From JANYCO01 sp035535995 (GTDB lineage Bacteria; Bacteroidota; Bacteroidia; Cytophagales; Cytophagaceae): DNA of 64,000 nt. Both the position numbers and the translations under genes were made by a program. The stretch covers positions 62,001-126,000 of the forward strand of contig DATLOZ010000002.1 in NCBI GenBank assembly GCA_035535995.1, written 5' to 3'. Positions within the stretch are counted from its first letter, which is position 1. The number at the start of each line of letters is the position of its first letter. This document shows, in pieces, positions 35,925 to 44,776 of this stretch. The notes beneath the pieces were generated by a model. The model did no database searches. It had not been told where the DNA came from and saw only the letters and a list, made by a program, of their open reading frames with translations.

Positions 35925-36902
35925 ATGCGCCTGGTTTCCCATCCTGTGTTATGCAATTACTATGTCACGTACCGTTGCAACGCGACCTGTAGTTTTTGTG
36001 ACATCTGGGAAAAACCTTCTCCTTATGTGACACTGGAAAATGCGGAAGAAAATTTCAAGGCGCTTCAGAAATTAGGCGTTAAAGTAATAGACTTCACCGG
36101 TGGAGAGCCTTTACTACATCAGCAGCTGGACCAACTTTTGGCGCTTGCCAAAAAATATAAGCTCATCACTACTGTCACTACCAACGCATTACTTTACCCT
36201 AAGTATGCAGAGAAACTCAAAGGCAAAATTGACATGCTTCATTTTTCGCTCGATTCACCTGTGCGCGAAGAGCATGATGCTTCAAGAGGTGTAAAAAGTT
36301 TTGACAACCTGATCCATTCTATTCAAGTTGCCAAACAGCTTGGCGAAAAACCTGATATTTTATTCACTGTATTCGAACATAACATTCATCAAATCCAACA
36401 AGTGTATGATGAGATCTCACAGCCGAATGATCTTGTGTTGATCTTGAATCCTGTGTTTGAATACAACGCAGTAACTACAGGAGAAAAGCTTTCTGAAAAA
36501 AGCCTTCAATCCTTAACGGCCTGGGGGAAAAAGAAAAATGTATACCTGAACGATGCGTTTGTAGAGCTTCGCAAAAACGGTGGTAACCATATTAACGATC
36601 CTGTCTGTCTCGCAGCCAGCACTACGATCGTAATTGCGCCCGACAACAAATTAGTCTTGCCTTGCTATCATTTAGGATTGAAAAATATTTCTATTCACAA
36701 CGATCTTTACGAATTATATCATTCTGAAAAAGTACAGGAATACAAAGAGATGGAAGGCCGCTATCCGCAATGCGAAGGCTGTACGATCAATTGCTATATG
36801 CAGCCAAGTTTTGCTGTGAAGACGAATAAATATTTCTGGAAAGCTTTGCCAAGCACTCTGAAGTACAACTGGATCAAGAAAACCTGGCGGGGATTATTTT
36901 GA
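35925..36902 (+). CDS. Radical SAM protein with extra C-terminal cysteines
   Basis: The 325-residue protein has the [4Fe-4S]-SAM motif CNATCSFC (CxxxCxxC) at residue 16, FTGGEPLL (the GGE motif), and further TIM-barrel features. The C-terminal third has Cys clusters (CLAASTT, LPCYHLG, CEGCTINCYMQPS) that could hold a second cluster, as in SPASM-like proteins. The start is 2 bp after sprE. The substrate is unknown. Its TGA stop is the outer triplet of a perfect inverted repeat. Confidence 0.85.
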   Translation: MRLVSHPVLCNYYVTYRCNATCSFCDIWEKPSPYVTLENAEENFKALQKLGVKVIDFTGGEPLLHQQLDQLLALAKKYKLITTVTTNALLYPKYAEKLKGKIDMLHFSLDSPVREEHDASRGVKSFDNLIHSIQVAKQLGEKPDILFTVFEHNIHQIQQVYDEISQPNDLVLILNPVFEYNAVTTGEKLSEKSLQSLTAWGKKKNVYLNDAFVELRKNGGNHINDPVCLAASTTIVIAPDNKLVLPCYHLGLKNISIHNDLYELYHSEKVQEYKEMEGRYPQCEGCTINCYMQPSFAVKTNKYFWKALPSTLKYNWIKKTWRGLF

Positions 36903-37168
36903 ACCTTGATTCTCAGGATTAAAAGATGTACTTGATTTTAATTTAGAGGATTTTTTTCCATTATTATTCTGAGGAAACTCGTAAAAATTCCCAGGGACAT
37001 TATATAATGTTAGTAGAACACAGGAAAAGAAACGGTCAAACGTTCGTGAATATTCTGTACAGTTTCCTCCTGAATGACAATATCTTTTTTAATTATGTCA
37101 ACGTCCAATTTTGCCAATCCAGCAAATTAAAATCAAGTACATCTTTTAATCCTGAGAATCAAGGTTCA
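36900..37168. repeat. Element bounded by perfect 45-bp inverted repeats that supply two stop codons
   Basis: Left arm 36900-36944 (TGAACCTTGATTCTCAGGAT and onward) and right arm 37124-37168 are exact reverse complements over 45 bp. The outer TGA of each arm is the stop codon of the radical SAM gene and of udk, which converge. The inner 180 bp contain a partial second inverted pair (GAGGAAAC / GTTTCCTC) related to the TTGTCATTCAG family. No open frame inside looks real. A divergent copy lies at 1458-1644. Confidence 0.9.
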
Positions 37169-37783
37169 GAATTTACTCTTCACCAACAAACTCAAGATCT
37201 CCAATCCTTTCTCAAACCCACGTTCATTATTAGGAATCACAATGTCCGCTTCGTGGCGAAAGTGTTTAATATATTTTTGATAAGCGGGCTGCACGTGATT
37301 TTTTTGTGTGTACAGTACATGTTCCAGATCATACCCGCGCTCCTCCGCATCGCGCCTGATGCGGCGATTGAGCTTCAAGCCTTTTTTTGTATGGATAAAA
37401 ACAGAAAAATCGAGCATCTTATAAATCTGTTCATAGTAAAAAATAAAAATCCCTTCCACTACAATTACCGGCGCAGGTCGAAAAGTAAGCAGCTTCGGCG
37501 TGAGTGCAGGATTGTTAAACGTGTATTCCAACTTTTGCACCGTTTCCCCCGCGATCAGTTTTTGCAAATCGCGGCGAAATGTTTCTTCGTCAATGGCAGT
37601 AGGCAAGTCAAAATTATTTACACCTTGTTCGTCGAGTTGCTGGTATTTTTTCTCTTTATAATATTCATCCTGCGAGATCACACAGAGTTGTTCGGCTGAA
37701 AAAATTTCTTTCAGCTTAGAAATAAAAAGTGTTTTGCCACTTCCACTTCCTCCGCAAATGCCGATGATATAAGGTTTTTTCAT
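37166..37783 (-). CDS. udk: Uridine kinase
   Basis: The 205-residue P-loop kinase has GICGGSGSGKTLFISKL near residue 10, SQDEYYKE, the NFDLPTAID substrate-loop motif, PVIVVEGIFIFYYEQI and RRIRRDAEERG. These define the uridine/cytidine kinase family, which makes UMP and CMP from nucleosides in pyrimidine salvage. It ends in the inverted-repeat element. rdgB is 9 bp upstream, on the same strand. Confidence 0.92.
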   Translation of the reverse strand: MKKPYIIGICGGSGSGKTLFISKLKEIFSAEQLCVISQDEYYKEKKYQQLDEQGVNNFDLPTAIDEETFRRDLQKLIAGETVQKLEYTFNNPALTPKLLTFRPAPVIVVEGIFIFYYEQIYKMLDFSVFIHTKKGLKLNRRIRRDAEERGYDLEHVLYTQKNHVQPAYQKYIKHFRHEADIVIPNNERGFEKGLEILSLLVKSKF

Positions 37784-37792
37784 GAAAATTTA

Positions 37793-38374
37793 TCAGGCCG
37801 GTTGCCCTTGCAAAAATTCCACCAATTGTTCTACTGCTCTTGCGCGATGGCTTAGTTTATTTTTTTCTTCCATTGTCATTTCCGCAAATGTTTTCTCATA
37901 TCCATCCGGCTGGAAGATCGGGTCGTAGCCGAACCCTTTCTCTCCGCGCCCTAGTTTGAGGATCTGGCCTTTTACATTTCCTTCAAACTGGTGCACTTTA
38001 CCATCAAGGATGAGTGTAATACAGGTGCGAAACAGTGCATCTCTGTTTTCTTTTCCCGTAAGTTTATGAAGCAATAAAATAATATTATCGGCCGGACTGC
38101 AATCCGGGCCTGCGTAGCGTGCGGAGTAGACACCAGGCTCGCCGTTTAGTGCAGCCACTTCCAACCCTGTATCGTCGGCAAAGCAGCTTACATTGTAGTT
38201 GTTCCAAACATGTTCAGCCTTCTGAAGAGAATTTCCTTCAATCGTGTCCTGTGTTTCTGCCAATTCTTCGTGGCAGCCGATATCCTGCAGGCTTACGACC
38301 TCATATTTTCCTTTGAGCAGCGCCTGGATCTCCTGGAGTTTTCCTTTATTGTTGGTAGCGAAACAGAGTTTCAT
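37793..38374 (-). CDS. rdgB: Non-canonical purine NTP pyrophosphatase (RdgB/HAM1)
   Basis: The ATG at 38374 gives MKLCFATNNKGKLQEIQALL, the exact family start; the longer frame adds eight unlikely residues. FADDTGLEVAALNGEPGVYS, GEKGFGYDPIFQPDGYEKTF and LSHRARA are all present. The enzyme hydrolyses ITP, dITP and XTP to monophosphates and keeps deaminated purines out of nucleic acids. It precedes udk. Confidence 0.95.
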   Translation of the reverse strand: MKLCFATNNKGKLQEIQALLKGKYEVVSLQDIGCHEELAETQDTIEGNSLQKAEHVWNNYNVSCFADDTGLEVAALNGEPGVYSARYAGPDCSPADNIILLLHKLTGKENRDALFRTCITLILDGKVHQFEGNVKGQILKLGRGEKGFGYDPIFQPDGYEKTFAEMTMEEKNKLSHRARAVEQLVEFLQGQPA

Positions 38375-38559
38375 GTTTTTTAAAATTAAGCAGTTCATTT
38401 ATTTGCGATCCTTGCGGTGAATTGGCTATAGGTATTTCAAGGGCAAGGAACGCAAGGTTTTAACATCGTTTATAATCATTTAAACAATTGACATTTAAAT
38501 AATTATATAGTAAAAAGTATAGACAGACTTTAACTTTTAACCTTAAACTTCAAACCTCA

Positions 38560-38589
38560 TTGCTAATTAACCATTTTTCCTTACCTTTG
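38560..38589 (+). promoter_or_regulatory. Promoter for the rpsP operon
   Basis: TTG (38560-38562), a 19-bp spacer and TACCTTTG (38582-38589) match the Bacteroidota consensus (TTG, 17-23 bp, TAnnTTTG). The rpsP start is 48 bp further on. A stretch of TTAACTTTTAACC words (38531-38556) lies just upstream. Confidence 0.75.
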
Positions 38590-38637
38590 CCAACTATTTA
38601 CAGATGGACGGGTTCCATCGCTTAACAAAAACATATT

Positions 38638-39171
38638 ATGTCAGTTAAAATCAGATTAGCAAAAAGAGGCCGTAAAAAACTACCTATCTTCGATATCGTA
38701 GTGGCCGACTCAAGATCTCCGCGTGACGGAAAATTTATTGAGAAACTGGGTTCTTACAACCCGCAAACACATCCAGCTACTATCGTGCTGAACGAAGAGA
38801 AAGCTTTTGATTGGATCATGAAAGGTGCTCAACCTACTGATACCACCAAAACTATTCTTTCCGACAAAGGTATCCTGCTGAAAAAACACCTTCAAATTGG
38901 TGTATTGAAAGGCGCGATCACTCAGGAAACAGCCGACAAAAAGCTGAACGATTGGAAAAACCAGAAACAAGCTGCTTCTGAGAAGAAGTTGACTGACCTG
39001 GCAAATGCCAAATCTGCTGCTAAGAAAACAAAACTTGCTGCTGAAGCACAAGTAAATCAGAAGAGAGCAGAAGCGATCAAAGTTAAGAAATCTGCTGCTA
39101 CCTTTGTAGAGCCTACAGCACAGGAAACCCCTGCTGCCGAAGCTCCTGCTGAAGAAGCAAAAGCAGAATAA
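38638..39171 (+). CDS. rpsP: 30S ribosomal protein S16 with long C-terminal tail
   Basis: Residues 1-85 are the S16 core (RLAKRGRKKLPIFDIVVADS, RDGKFIEKLGSYNPQ). The remaining 90 residues form a Lys/Ala/Glu-rich tail ending AEAPAEEAKAE, which is normal in Bacteroidota but absent from E. coli (82 residues). It heads the rpsP-rimM-trmD group. Confidence 0.97.
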   Translation: MSVKIRLAKRGRKKLPIFDIVVADSRSPRDGKFIEKLGSYNPQTHPATIVLNEEKAFDWIMKGAQPTDTTKTILSDKGILLKKHLQIGVLKGAITQETADKKLNDWKNQKQAASEKKLTDLANAKSAAKKTKLAAEAQVNQKRAEAIKVKKSAATFVEPTAQETPAAEAPAEEAKAE

Positions 39172-39187
39172 TTTTCAAGGTCGCGCT

Positions 39188-39709
39188 ATGAATTTTGACT
39201 CTTGTTTTAAACTGGGTAAAATCAACAAAGCGCACGGCCTGAAAGGGGATCTGAAAGTCACAATGGACGAAGAATTCCCGATCAACTTTTCAAAATTGGA
39301 ATCAGTTTTTGTAAATCTTAACAATAAACTGATTCCTTTTTTTATTGAAAAAATTTCCGTGCAAGGTAAAAAAATGATCCTCTCTCTTGAAGATGTTCAT
39401 GACCTGAAATCTGCCCAGACACTTTTTGAAAAAGATCTTTACCTCCCGCTCATACTCCTGCCTGAAGACGACGGAAGCGTATTCAAATACACCGATCTGA
39501 TCGGGTATACGGTATCCGACAATACACTCGGGCTTCTTGGTAAAATCACCGACGTATATACTTTGCCCGGACAAGACGTGCTGGCCATGGATTATAAGAA
39601 CAAAGAAATCCTCATTCCTGCCAGCGAAGAATTGATCACCAAACTTGAGCGAAAAAAGAAGATCGTACATATTGAAATTCCGGAAGGATTGCTGGAGATT
39701 TATTTGTAA
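39188..39709 (+). CDS. rimM: Ribosome maturation factor RimM
   Basis: The 173-residue protein has the N-terminal LGKINKAHGLKGDLKV and the C-terminal PRC-barrel region with LIGYTVSD, LLGKITDVYTLPGQDVLAM and ILIPASEELI. It assists 16S processing and 30S assembly around S19. It lies 16 bp after rpsP. Confidence 0.95.
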   Translation: MNFDSCFKLGKINKAHGLKGDLKVTMDEEFPINFSKLESVFVNLNNKLIPFFIEKISVQGKKMILSLEDVHDLKSAQTLFEKDLYLPLILLPEDDGSVFKYTDLIGYTVSDNTLGLLGKITDVYTLPGQDVLAMDYKNKEILIPASEELITKLERKKKIVHIEIPEGLLEIYL

Positions 39710-39803
39710 AAAGTTTAAAGTTGAAGGTTAAAAATTGAAGGTTTTAACTACAAGTTTTTTCCTATTCAAATAAAAACTTTAAACTTTGTACTTCAAACTT
39801 TAC
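39708..39803. repeat. Inverted AAGTTTAAAGTTGAAGG-type element between rimM and trmD
   Basis: AAAGTTTAAAGTTGAAGG-like words on the left face ACTTTAAACTTTGTACTTC and CAAACTTT on the right. Similar single-arm words lie upstream of rpsP (38531-38556) and rplS (41133-41158), so all spacers of this ribosomal group carry this family. Confidence 0.6.
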
Positions 39804-39807
39804 CATT

Positions 39808-40482
39808 ATGCGCATCGATATTATTACCTGTCTCCCAAAATTGCTTGATAGTTTCTTTGCTCATTCCATTTTAAAAAGAGCGATTGAAAAAAAATTGGTA
39901 GAAGTGCATGTTCACGATCTGCGCGAGTATTCCACACATAAGCAAAAACAAACCGACGACTATGCCTTTGGTGGCGGTGCAGGCATGGTGATGATGATCG
40001 AGCCAATTGATAATTGCATCAGTAAGCTGAAAGCCGAACGTACCTACGATGCTGTATTGTATATGACACCCGACGGAGAAAATTTTAGTCAGAAAACTGC
40101 CAATAAACTTTCTCTGCAAGAAAATATCATCATCCTCTGCGGGCATTACAAAGGTGTGGACGAGCGCGTACGCGAACATTTTATCACACAAGAGATCAGC
40201 ATTGGTGATTATGTACTTTCCGGGGGAGAACTAGCGGCGGCAGTAGTATCAGATGCTATTATCCGTCTTATTCCCGGGGTACTTTCTGATGAAACTTCTG
40301 CGCTCACAGATTCCTTCCAGGATGATCTTCTTGCTCCGCCTGTATACACAAGGCCTGCAGAATACAAGGGATGGAAAGTGCCCGATATTCTGCTCTCTGG
40401 CCACGAAGCAGAGATCAATAAATGGAGGATGGAACAATCGCTCGAGCGTACTCGTAAAAGAAGACCAGGACTCTTAGAGTAA
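39808..40482 (+). CDS. trmD: tRNA (guanine-37-N1)-methyltransferase
   Basis: The 224-residue SPOUT methylase has the trefoil-knot SAM site with IILCGHYKGVDERV and GDYVLSGGELAAAVVSDAI, and the catalytic region ALTDSFQDDLLAPPVYTRP. It ends KRRPGLLE. It methylates G37 to prevent frameshifts. Confidence 0.96.
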   Translation: MRIDIITCLPKLLDSFFAHSILKRAIEKKLVEVHVHDLREYSTHKQKQTDDYAFGGGAGMVMMIEPIDNCISKLKAERTYDAVLYMTPDGENFSQKTANKLSLQENIIILCGHYKGVDERVREHFITQEISIGDYVLSGGELAAAVVSDAIIRLIPGVLSDETSALTDSFQDDLLAPPVYTRPAEYKGWKVPDILLSGHEAEINKWRMEQSLERTRKRRPGLLE

Positions 40483-40537
40483 TGAGGTGCGGAGCATGAG
40501 TAGGGAGAGAAAGGCTTTTTTATTTAAATTTATAGCT

Positions 40538-41089
40538 ATGAAAAAAATTATCTTATTAAATGTGTTTTGCTTTTTAGTTGTTTTTGTTGCGAATGCACAG
40601 CAACAAAAAGTAACCTTGAAACTCATGAACGCCACTACGCTCCAGCCGATCGAAGGAGTTTCGCTGAAATCTTATTTAGATAAAAATATACACTTGCTTT
40701 CCGATCAATATGGACACATTACACTCCAGCTGATCGACAACGACACGCTTATTTTTTCCAAAGATTATTTTCATCCGCTTTATCTTTTTGTAAAACTAAA
40801 AAACTTTGACAGCACCCATGTCCTGGCGGTGAATATGCTGCCTTCTAAAGAAATTTATGAACCGCTAAAAGGAAATTTCTCTAGTCTGGCCGACTTCGAT
40901 TATCATTTCGTACACGACCAATTAGGCGATGACAGTCATTTGAAAGTAAAAGGTTTTGAGCACGAAAGCGCAGCCCAGGTGCGCTACGATATGATGCACT
41001 CCAAAAAAAACCAGGGGATTATTCATATTACTCCAGTGCTTCACCATCAGAATAGCGGAACCAATCAATATAAACTGAAAGACGAATAA
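40538..41089 (+). CDS. Secreted protein with carboxypeptidase-regulatory-like N-terminal domain, unknown
   Basis: I chose the ATG at 40538 because MKKIILLNVFCFLVVFVANA is a signal peptide; a longer frame from 40487 adds a non-signal stretch. The 183-residue product starts VTLKLMNATTLQPIEGVSLK, the pattern of a CarboxypepD_reg/CNA-B-like beta sandwich, then has a His-rich C-terminal half (DYHFVHDQLGDDSHLKVKGF, ITPVLHHQNSG). It is inserted between trmD and rplS. Function unknown. Confidence 0.6.
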   Translation: MKKIILLNVFCFLVVFVANAQQQKVTLKLMNATTLQPIEGVSLKSYLDKNIHLLSDQYGHITLQLIDNDTLIFSKDYFHPLYLFVKLKNFDSTHVLAVNMLPSKEIYEPLKGNFSSLADFDYHFVHDQLGDDSHLKVKGFEHESAAQVRYDMMHSKKNQGIIHITPVLHHQNSGTNQYKLKDE

Positions 41090-41180
41090 TGGTTTAAGCT
41101 ATTAAAAAACAATAAGTTGCACTCATTTTTACGTTAAACCTTCAACTTTTAACTTTTTATCCACTCGAATATTTAGAAAA

Positions 41181-41203
41181 TTGAAATGAATCCTATATAT
41201 TTG
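41181..41203 (+). promoter_or_regulatory. Candidate promoter for rplS
   Basis: TATATTTG (41196-41203) matches TAnnTTTG and lies 36 bp before the start; TTG at 41181-41183 is only 12 bp upstream of it. Confidence 0.4.
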
Positions 41204-41239
41204 CAGTCCGATTTAGGAAAGTACTTAAAGTAATTATAT

Positions 41240-41617
41240 ATGAGCCAGTTGCTTAAAATAGTTGAAGCCGATTTCAGCGCTAAAAGAAAAGATGTTCCAG
41301 CTTTCACTTCCGGTGATACTATTAACGTACACGTTAAGATCAAAGAAGGAAACAAAGAAAGAATCCAGAACTTCCAGGGAGTAGTGATCCAGAGAAAAAA
41401 CCCAAATACTAACGGCGAATCTTTTACTGTAAGAAAAATTTCTGGTGGTATAGCGGTAGAAAGAATTTTCCCTCTTTTGTCACCAAGCGTAGATAAGATC
41501 GAACTGGTAAGAAAAGGTTCTGTGAGAAGAGCTAGAATCTTCTATATCAGAGATAAGAAAGGTAAATCTTCAAGAATTAAAGAAAACAAAAGAACTGAAA
41601 CTCCAGTGCAAGCTTAG
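41240..41617 (+). CDS. rplS: 50S ribosomal protein L19
   Basis: The 125-residue protein has FTSGDTINVHVKIKEGNKER, IQNFQGVVIQRKN and FTVRKISGGIAVERIFPLLS, all L19 signatures. It lies at the bridge of the ribosomal subunits. It is separated from trmD by the secreted-protein gene and has its own terminator. Confidence 0.97.
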   Translation: MSQLLKIVEADFSAKRKDVPAFTSGDTINVHVKIKEGNKERIQNFQGVVIQRKNPNTNGESFTVRKISGGIAVERIFPLLSPSVDKIELVRKGSVRRARIFYIRDKKGKSSRIKENKRTETPVQA

Positions 41618-41637
41618 TTCAGGCTTTAAACGACTAT

Positions 41638-41677
41638 AAAAAAGAGGGCATATCTGTACGATATGCCCTCTTTTTTT
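41638..41677 (+). terminator. Rho-independent terminator after rplS
   Basis: AAAAAAGAGGGCATAT pairs with ATATGCCCTCTTTTTT around CTGTACG, followed by more T. Confidence 0.93.
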
Positions 41678-41711
41678 GTTTCAAATAAGTACTGGATTTT
41701 ACCAATAAAAA

Positions 41712-41730
41712 TTTACCTTTATTAGGTAAA
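41712..41730. promoter_or_regulatory. Palindrome upstream of the T9SS cargo gene
   Basis: TTTACCT and AGGTAAA flank TTATT, 33 bp before the start codon. TACCTTTA inside it resembles a -7 element, so this may be an operator over the promoter. Confidence 0.35.
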
Positions 41731-41763
41731 AGGTATTAACATAAAAGCCTTAGAAAGAATACG

Positions 41764-43800
41764 ATGAGTTTAGGCAGGTTGAAAATAATACTATTTTTTG
41801 CGTTAATAACCCTTATGGGTGAAAATACCTATGCCCAAACCTCAATTTCCGGTGTAATTAACCAGTATGCACAAGTCACTGCGATTAACTCTTCCTGTAG
41901 TACCAATAATTTGACATTGGCTGCAACTACTGGCTTCAGTATTGGCGACAGGGTTTTATTGATCCAGATGAAAGGTGCTACTGTCGATGGCACCAACAGC
42001 TCTGCCAGCTTTGGTAATATTACTGCGATCGGTAATGCTGGGAATTATGAATTCAATGAAATTCTCGATATCCAAGGGCTGGTTGTTTATCTTAAATATA
42101 CTCTTATCCATAGCTATAATCCTGTAGGCCTTCAGCTGGTAACAGTTCCACAATATTCCGATGTAACTATATCGGGCACCTTGAGCGCCACGCCCTGGAG
42201 CAATGGAACCGGAGGAGTACTGGTTTTTGAAGCCAGCGGTAATGTGGAGTTTAATGCGGATATCAACGTAGAAGGATTAGGCTTTAGAGGTGGTAATATA
42301 AATGCTGATAACAGCATAAACAGTTGTGGATATGGAACTTCCACTTCCGGCCTCGTTCCTCCCGGATACATTATTTATGCTGCCGCTCTTAATTCAAAAG
42401 GCATGGCAGAAAAGGGAGAAGGTATCTCAGAATATATTACGGCAAGTCAATATGGTAGAGCGAACCAAGCCAACTCCGGAGGAAGTGGCGTATCTAGCAA
42501 TTCTGGAGCTGGTGGAGGTGCTAACTATGGAAAAGGTGGTTTGGGTGGCCGACAGTCCAGACCTACTAGTGGCGGTGGATGTGGTTCCACAGTAGGAGCC
42601 CAGGGAATGGGAGGAATAACATTGTCTTCTTACTTTTCTTCTAATAAAATATTTATGGGAGGAGGTGGAGGAGGCGGACAACAAAATAACTTTACCTCAC
42701 CTGGTCCTTCTGGAAATTTACCAGGAAGTTCTCCGGGAAATCCAGGGGGTGGAATAGTCATTATCAAAGCACAAACTATTACGGGTAATTCACACGGAAT
42801 TTATGCAGGGGGATTAAATTATAGATGCTTGATCCGTAGTACCCTGGTATCTTATAATCCTTTAAACAATTTAAAGAGAGCTATTGGAGATTCGGGCGGC
42901 GGCGGCGGCGCTGGCGGTACTATCTTATTGTCTACCAGTACGGGCTATACAAATAATTTAACCGTCGACGTATCTGGTGGGCGCGGAGATACTTCTTATA
43001 CTTATACAAGTATTGATCTTGGTCCGGGCGGTGGTGGAGGTGGTGGTGTTGTTTGGGTAAACGACGCTTCTTTAAATGCTAATATCACAACTATGCTGAA
43101 TGGTGGAGTATCCGGTATCTCATGGAATCCTGACTATCCTGCCGTTTGTCAATGCGCTTGGAATGCTACCAACGGTGACCCCGGAGCTGTACTTAATAAT
43201 CTTGTATTACAAGAGAGCACCACTCCCTTCAGCAACACCTGCACCAGTGTTCCAATCACACTGCTTGATTTTTCAGGAAAAGAAAATAATGGAAAAATTT
43301 TACTCAACTGGTCTACGGCCATGGAATTGGACAATGACCGTTTTGTACTGGAAAAAAGTATAGATGGCAGTACTTACCAATACCTCACTACAATTGACGG
43401 AGGCGGCAACAGCTCTACGCTGCTTAGTTATTCTTACGTCGATTATTATCCTAACAATGGCGCCAACTACTACCGCCTCAAACAATATGATTTCAATGGC
43501 ACTGAACATACAGATGGCCATGTGTACGTACAATTCTCAGGCTCTGGCGAAGTGATCGAAAAATTATATCCCAATCCTTTTGCCGACGAACTGATCCTCG
43601 AAGGCTCCGCTCCTTTTCGTAAAGAACAAACCATACTTAACTTCTACGATGTATTGGGTTCGGAAGTATCTTCTGTAATTTCGGCTTCTTACGGAGGACA
43701 GAAAATTACTCTTCAGACCAGCGGACTCTCTAAAGGTGTGTATATGTTAAAAATTACAAGCGGAAATAAAACAGAAACACGAAGAGTTATTAAAGAATAA
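41764..43800 (+). CDS. Secreted Gly-rich protein with T9SS type A sorting domain
   Basis: The 678-residue protein has a signal peptide (IILFFALITLMGENTYAQ) and a C-terminal T9SS type A domain: LYPNPFADELILEG, then TILNFYDVLGSEV and LQTSGLSKGVYMLKITSG. The middle (residues 170-450) is full of Gly runs (GGGGGGGQQNN, GGGGGAGGTI, GGGGGGGVVW) within a beta-rich fold. It should cross the outer membrane through the T9SS and be displayed on the surface. The Gly-rich core resembles adhesin-like or glycine-rich sandwich folds; the partner is unknown. Confidence 0.85.
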   Translation: MSLGRLKIILFFALITLMGENTYAQTSISGVINQYAQVTAINSSCSTNNLTLAATTGFSIGDRVLLIQMKGATVDGTNSSASFGNITAIGNAGNYEFNEILDIQGLVVYLKYTLIHSYNPVGLQLVTVPQYSDVTISGTLSATPWSNGTGGVLVFEASGNVEFNADINVEGLGFRGGNINADNSINSCGYGTSTSGLVPPGYIIYAAALNSKGMAEKGEGISEYITASQYGRANQANSGGSGVSSNSGAGGGANYGKGGLGGRQSRPTSGGGCGSTVGAQGMGGITLSSYFSSNKIFMGGGGGGGQQNNFTSPGPSGNLPGSSPGNPGGGIVIIKAQTITGNSHGIYAGGLNYRCLIRSTLVSYNPLNNLKRAIGDSGGGGGAGGTILLSTSTGYTNNLTVDVSGGRGDTSYTYTSIDLGPGGGGGGGVVWVNDASLNANITTMLNGGVSGISWNPDYPAVCQCAWNATNGDPGAVLNNLVLQESTTPFSNTCTSVPITLLDFSGKENNGKILLNWSTAMELDNDRFVLEKSIDGSTYQYLTTIDGGGNSSTLLSYSYVDYYPNNGANYYRLKQYDFNGTEHTDGHVYVQFSGSGEVIEKLYPNPFADELILEGSAPFRKEQTILNFYDVLGSEVSSVISASYGGQKITLQTSGLSKGVYMLKITSGNKTETRRVIKE

Positions 43801-43805
43801 TAACT

Positions 43806-44714
43806 TTACTTTTTCAACCCCGACAAGCCCTGTAACCCGCCTGTATGAAGGGCTACAACAACAGTACCTTTTTTAAAAAAATCATTACGAACAAGCTCCA
43901 TAATTCCGTACATCATTTTTCCTGTATACACAGGCTCCAACTCCAACCGGTGTTTAATTTTAAACCCTTCTATAAAATCCAGCAACGTTTGATCCCATTT
44001 GGCATAACCTCCGAAATGATATTGTTCTTCCAAATGCCAATTACTATTTCTTTCCTTCGAAAAAGACGACAATTGATCTTGTATTTCTTTATACAAAAAA
44101 CTTCCTCCCTTTAACACTGGAAACCCAATCGCCTTTTTATCTTCCGGAAGTGAAGCAACAAGTCCCGCCATTGTAGTGCCTGTGCCGCAAGCGGTGCAGA
44201 TGGTATCCCATTCTATATTTAGTTCAGAAATTATTTCCATACATCCTTGCACTCCTTCACGATTGCTTCCTCCTTCCGGGATGAGATAAAACCTTCCGAA
44301 TTGTTTTTCCAGGTTTTCTAAAAAATATTTTTCTTCCTTCTCCCTGTAGTCTTCTCTTGATACAAAATATAATTCCATTCCACACTCGCGTGCATACGAA
44401 AGCGTATCGTTGAGTGTTTTTGCTTCTTCTCCGCGAATAATCCCGATCGCTCGAAAGCCTTCTTCTTTAGCGGCACATGCCAAGGCATGGATATGATTGG
44501 AATAAGCTCCTCCAAAACTTAGCAGCGTGTCATGCCCTTCTGTTTTTGCTCTCGAAAGATTATACTTCAATTTCCGCCATTTATTTCCAGAAACTACGGG
44601 ATGGATAAGATCTTCTCTTTTTACAAAAAGCTTTAATCCCTTTTCTTCCAGCAAAGGATCATTTATTTCCTGAAGAGGTGATGGCAGATGAAGCGATAGC
44701 AAAACAGTGCGCAA
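43806..44714 (-). CDS. PLP-dependent 1-aminocyclopropane-1-carboxylate deaminase / D-cysteine desulfhydrase family protein
   Basis: The 302-residue fold-type II PLP enzyme has the Lys in VVSGNKWRKLKYNL (near residue 46), LSFGGAYSNHIHALACAAKE, IPEGGSNREGVQGCMEI and CTACGTGTTMAGLVASL, the phosphate-binding loop. Family members break ACC to ammonia and 2-oxobutyrate or D-cysteine to pyruvate, sulfide and ammonia; the sequence alone does not choose. Its 3' end meets the T9SS cargo gene after 5 bp. Its start is 62 bp from rluD on the other strand. Confidence 0.85.
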   Translation of the reverse strand: MRTVLLSLHLPSPLQEINDPLLEEKGLKLFVKREDLIHPVVSGNKWRKLKYNLSRAKTEGHDTLLSFGGAYSNHIHALACAAKEEGFRAIGIIRGEEAKTLNDTLSYARECGMELYFVSREDYREKEEKYFLENLEKQFGRFYLIPEGGSNREGVQGCMEIISELNIEWDTICTACGTGTTMAGLVASLPEDKKAIGFPVLKGGSFLYKEIQDQLSSFSKERNSNWHLEEQYHFGGYAKWDQTLLDFIEGFKIKHRLELEPVYTGKMMYGIMELVRNDFFKKGTVVVALHTGGLQGLSGLKK

Positions 44715-44776
44715 TTTTGGTTAACTTGCAGGCTCAAATATCCGAAAACTTTAGCAAAGCAGCGCTATTAGCTATC

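Noticed and set aside
37007..37699. 230-codon plus-strand frame over the inverted repeat and udk
   Set aside because: It begins inside the repeat element and runs antisense to udk, which has clear kinase motifs.
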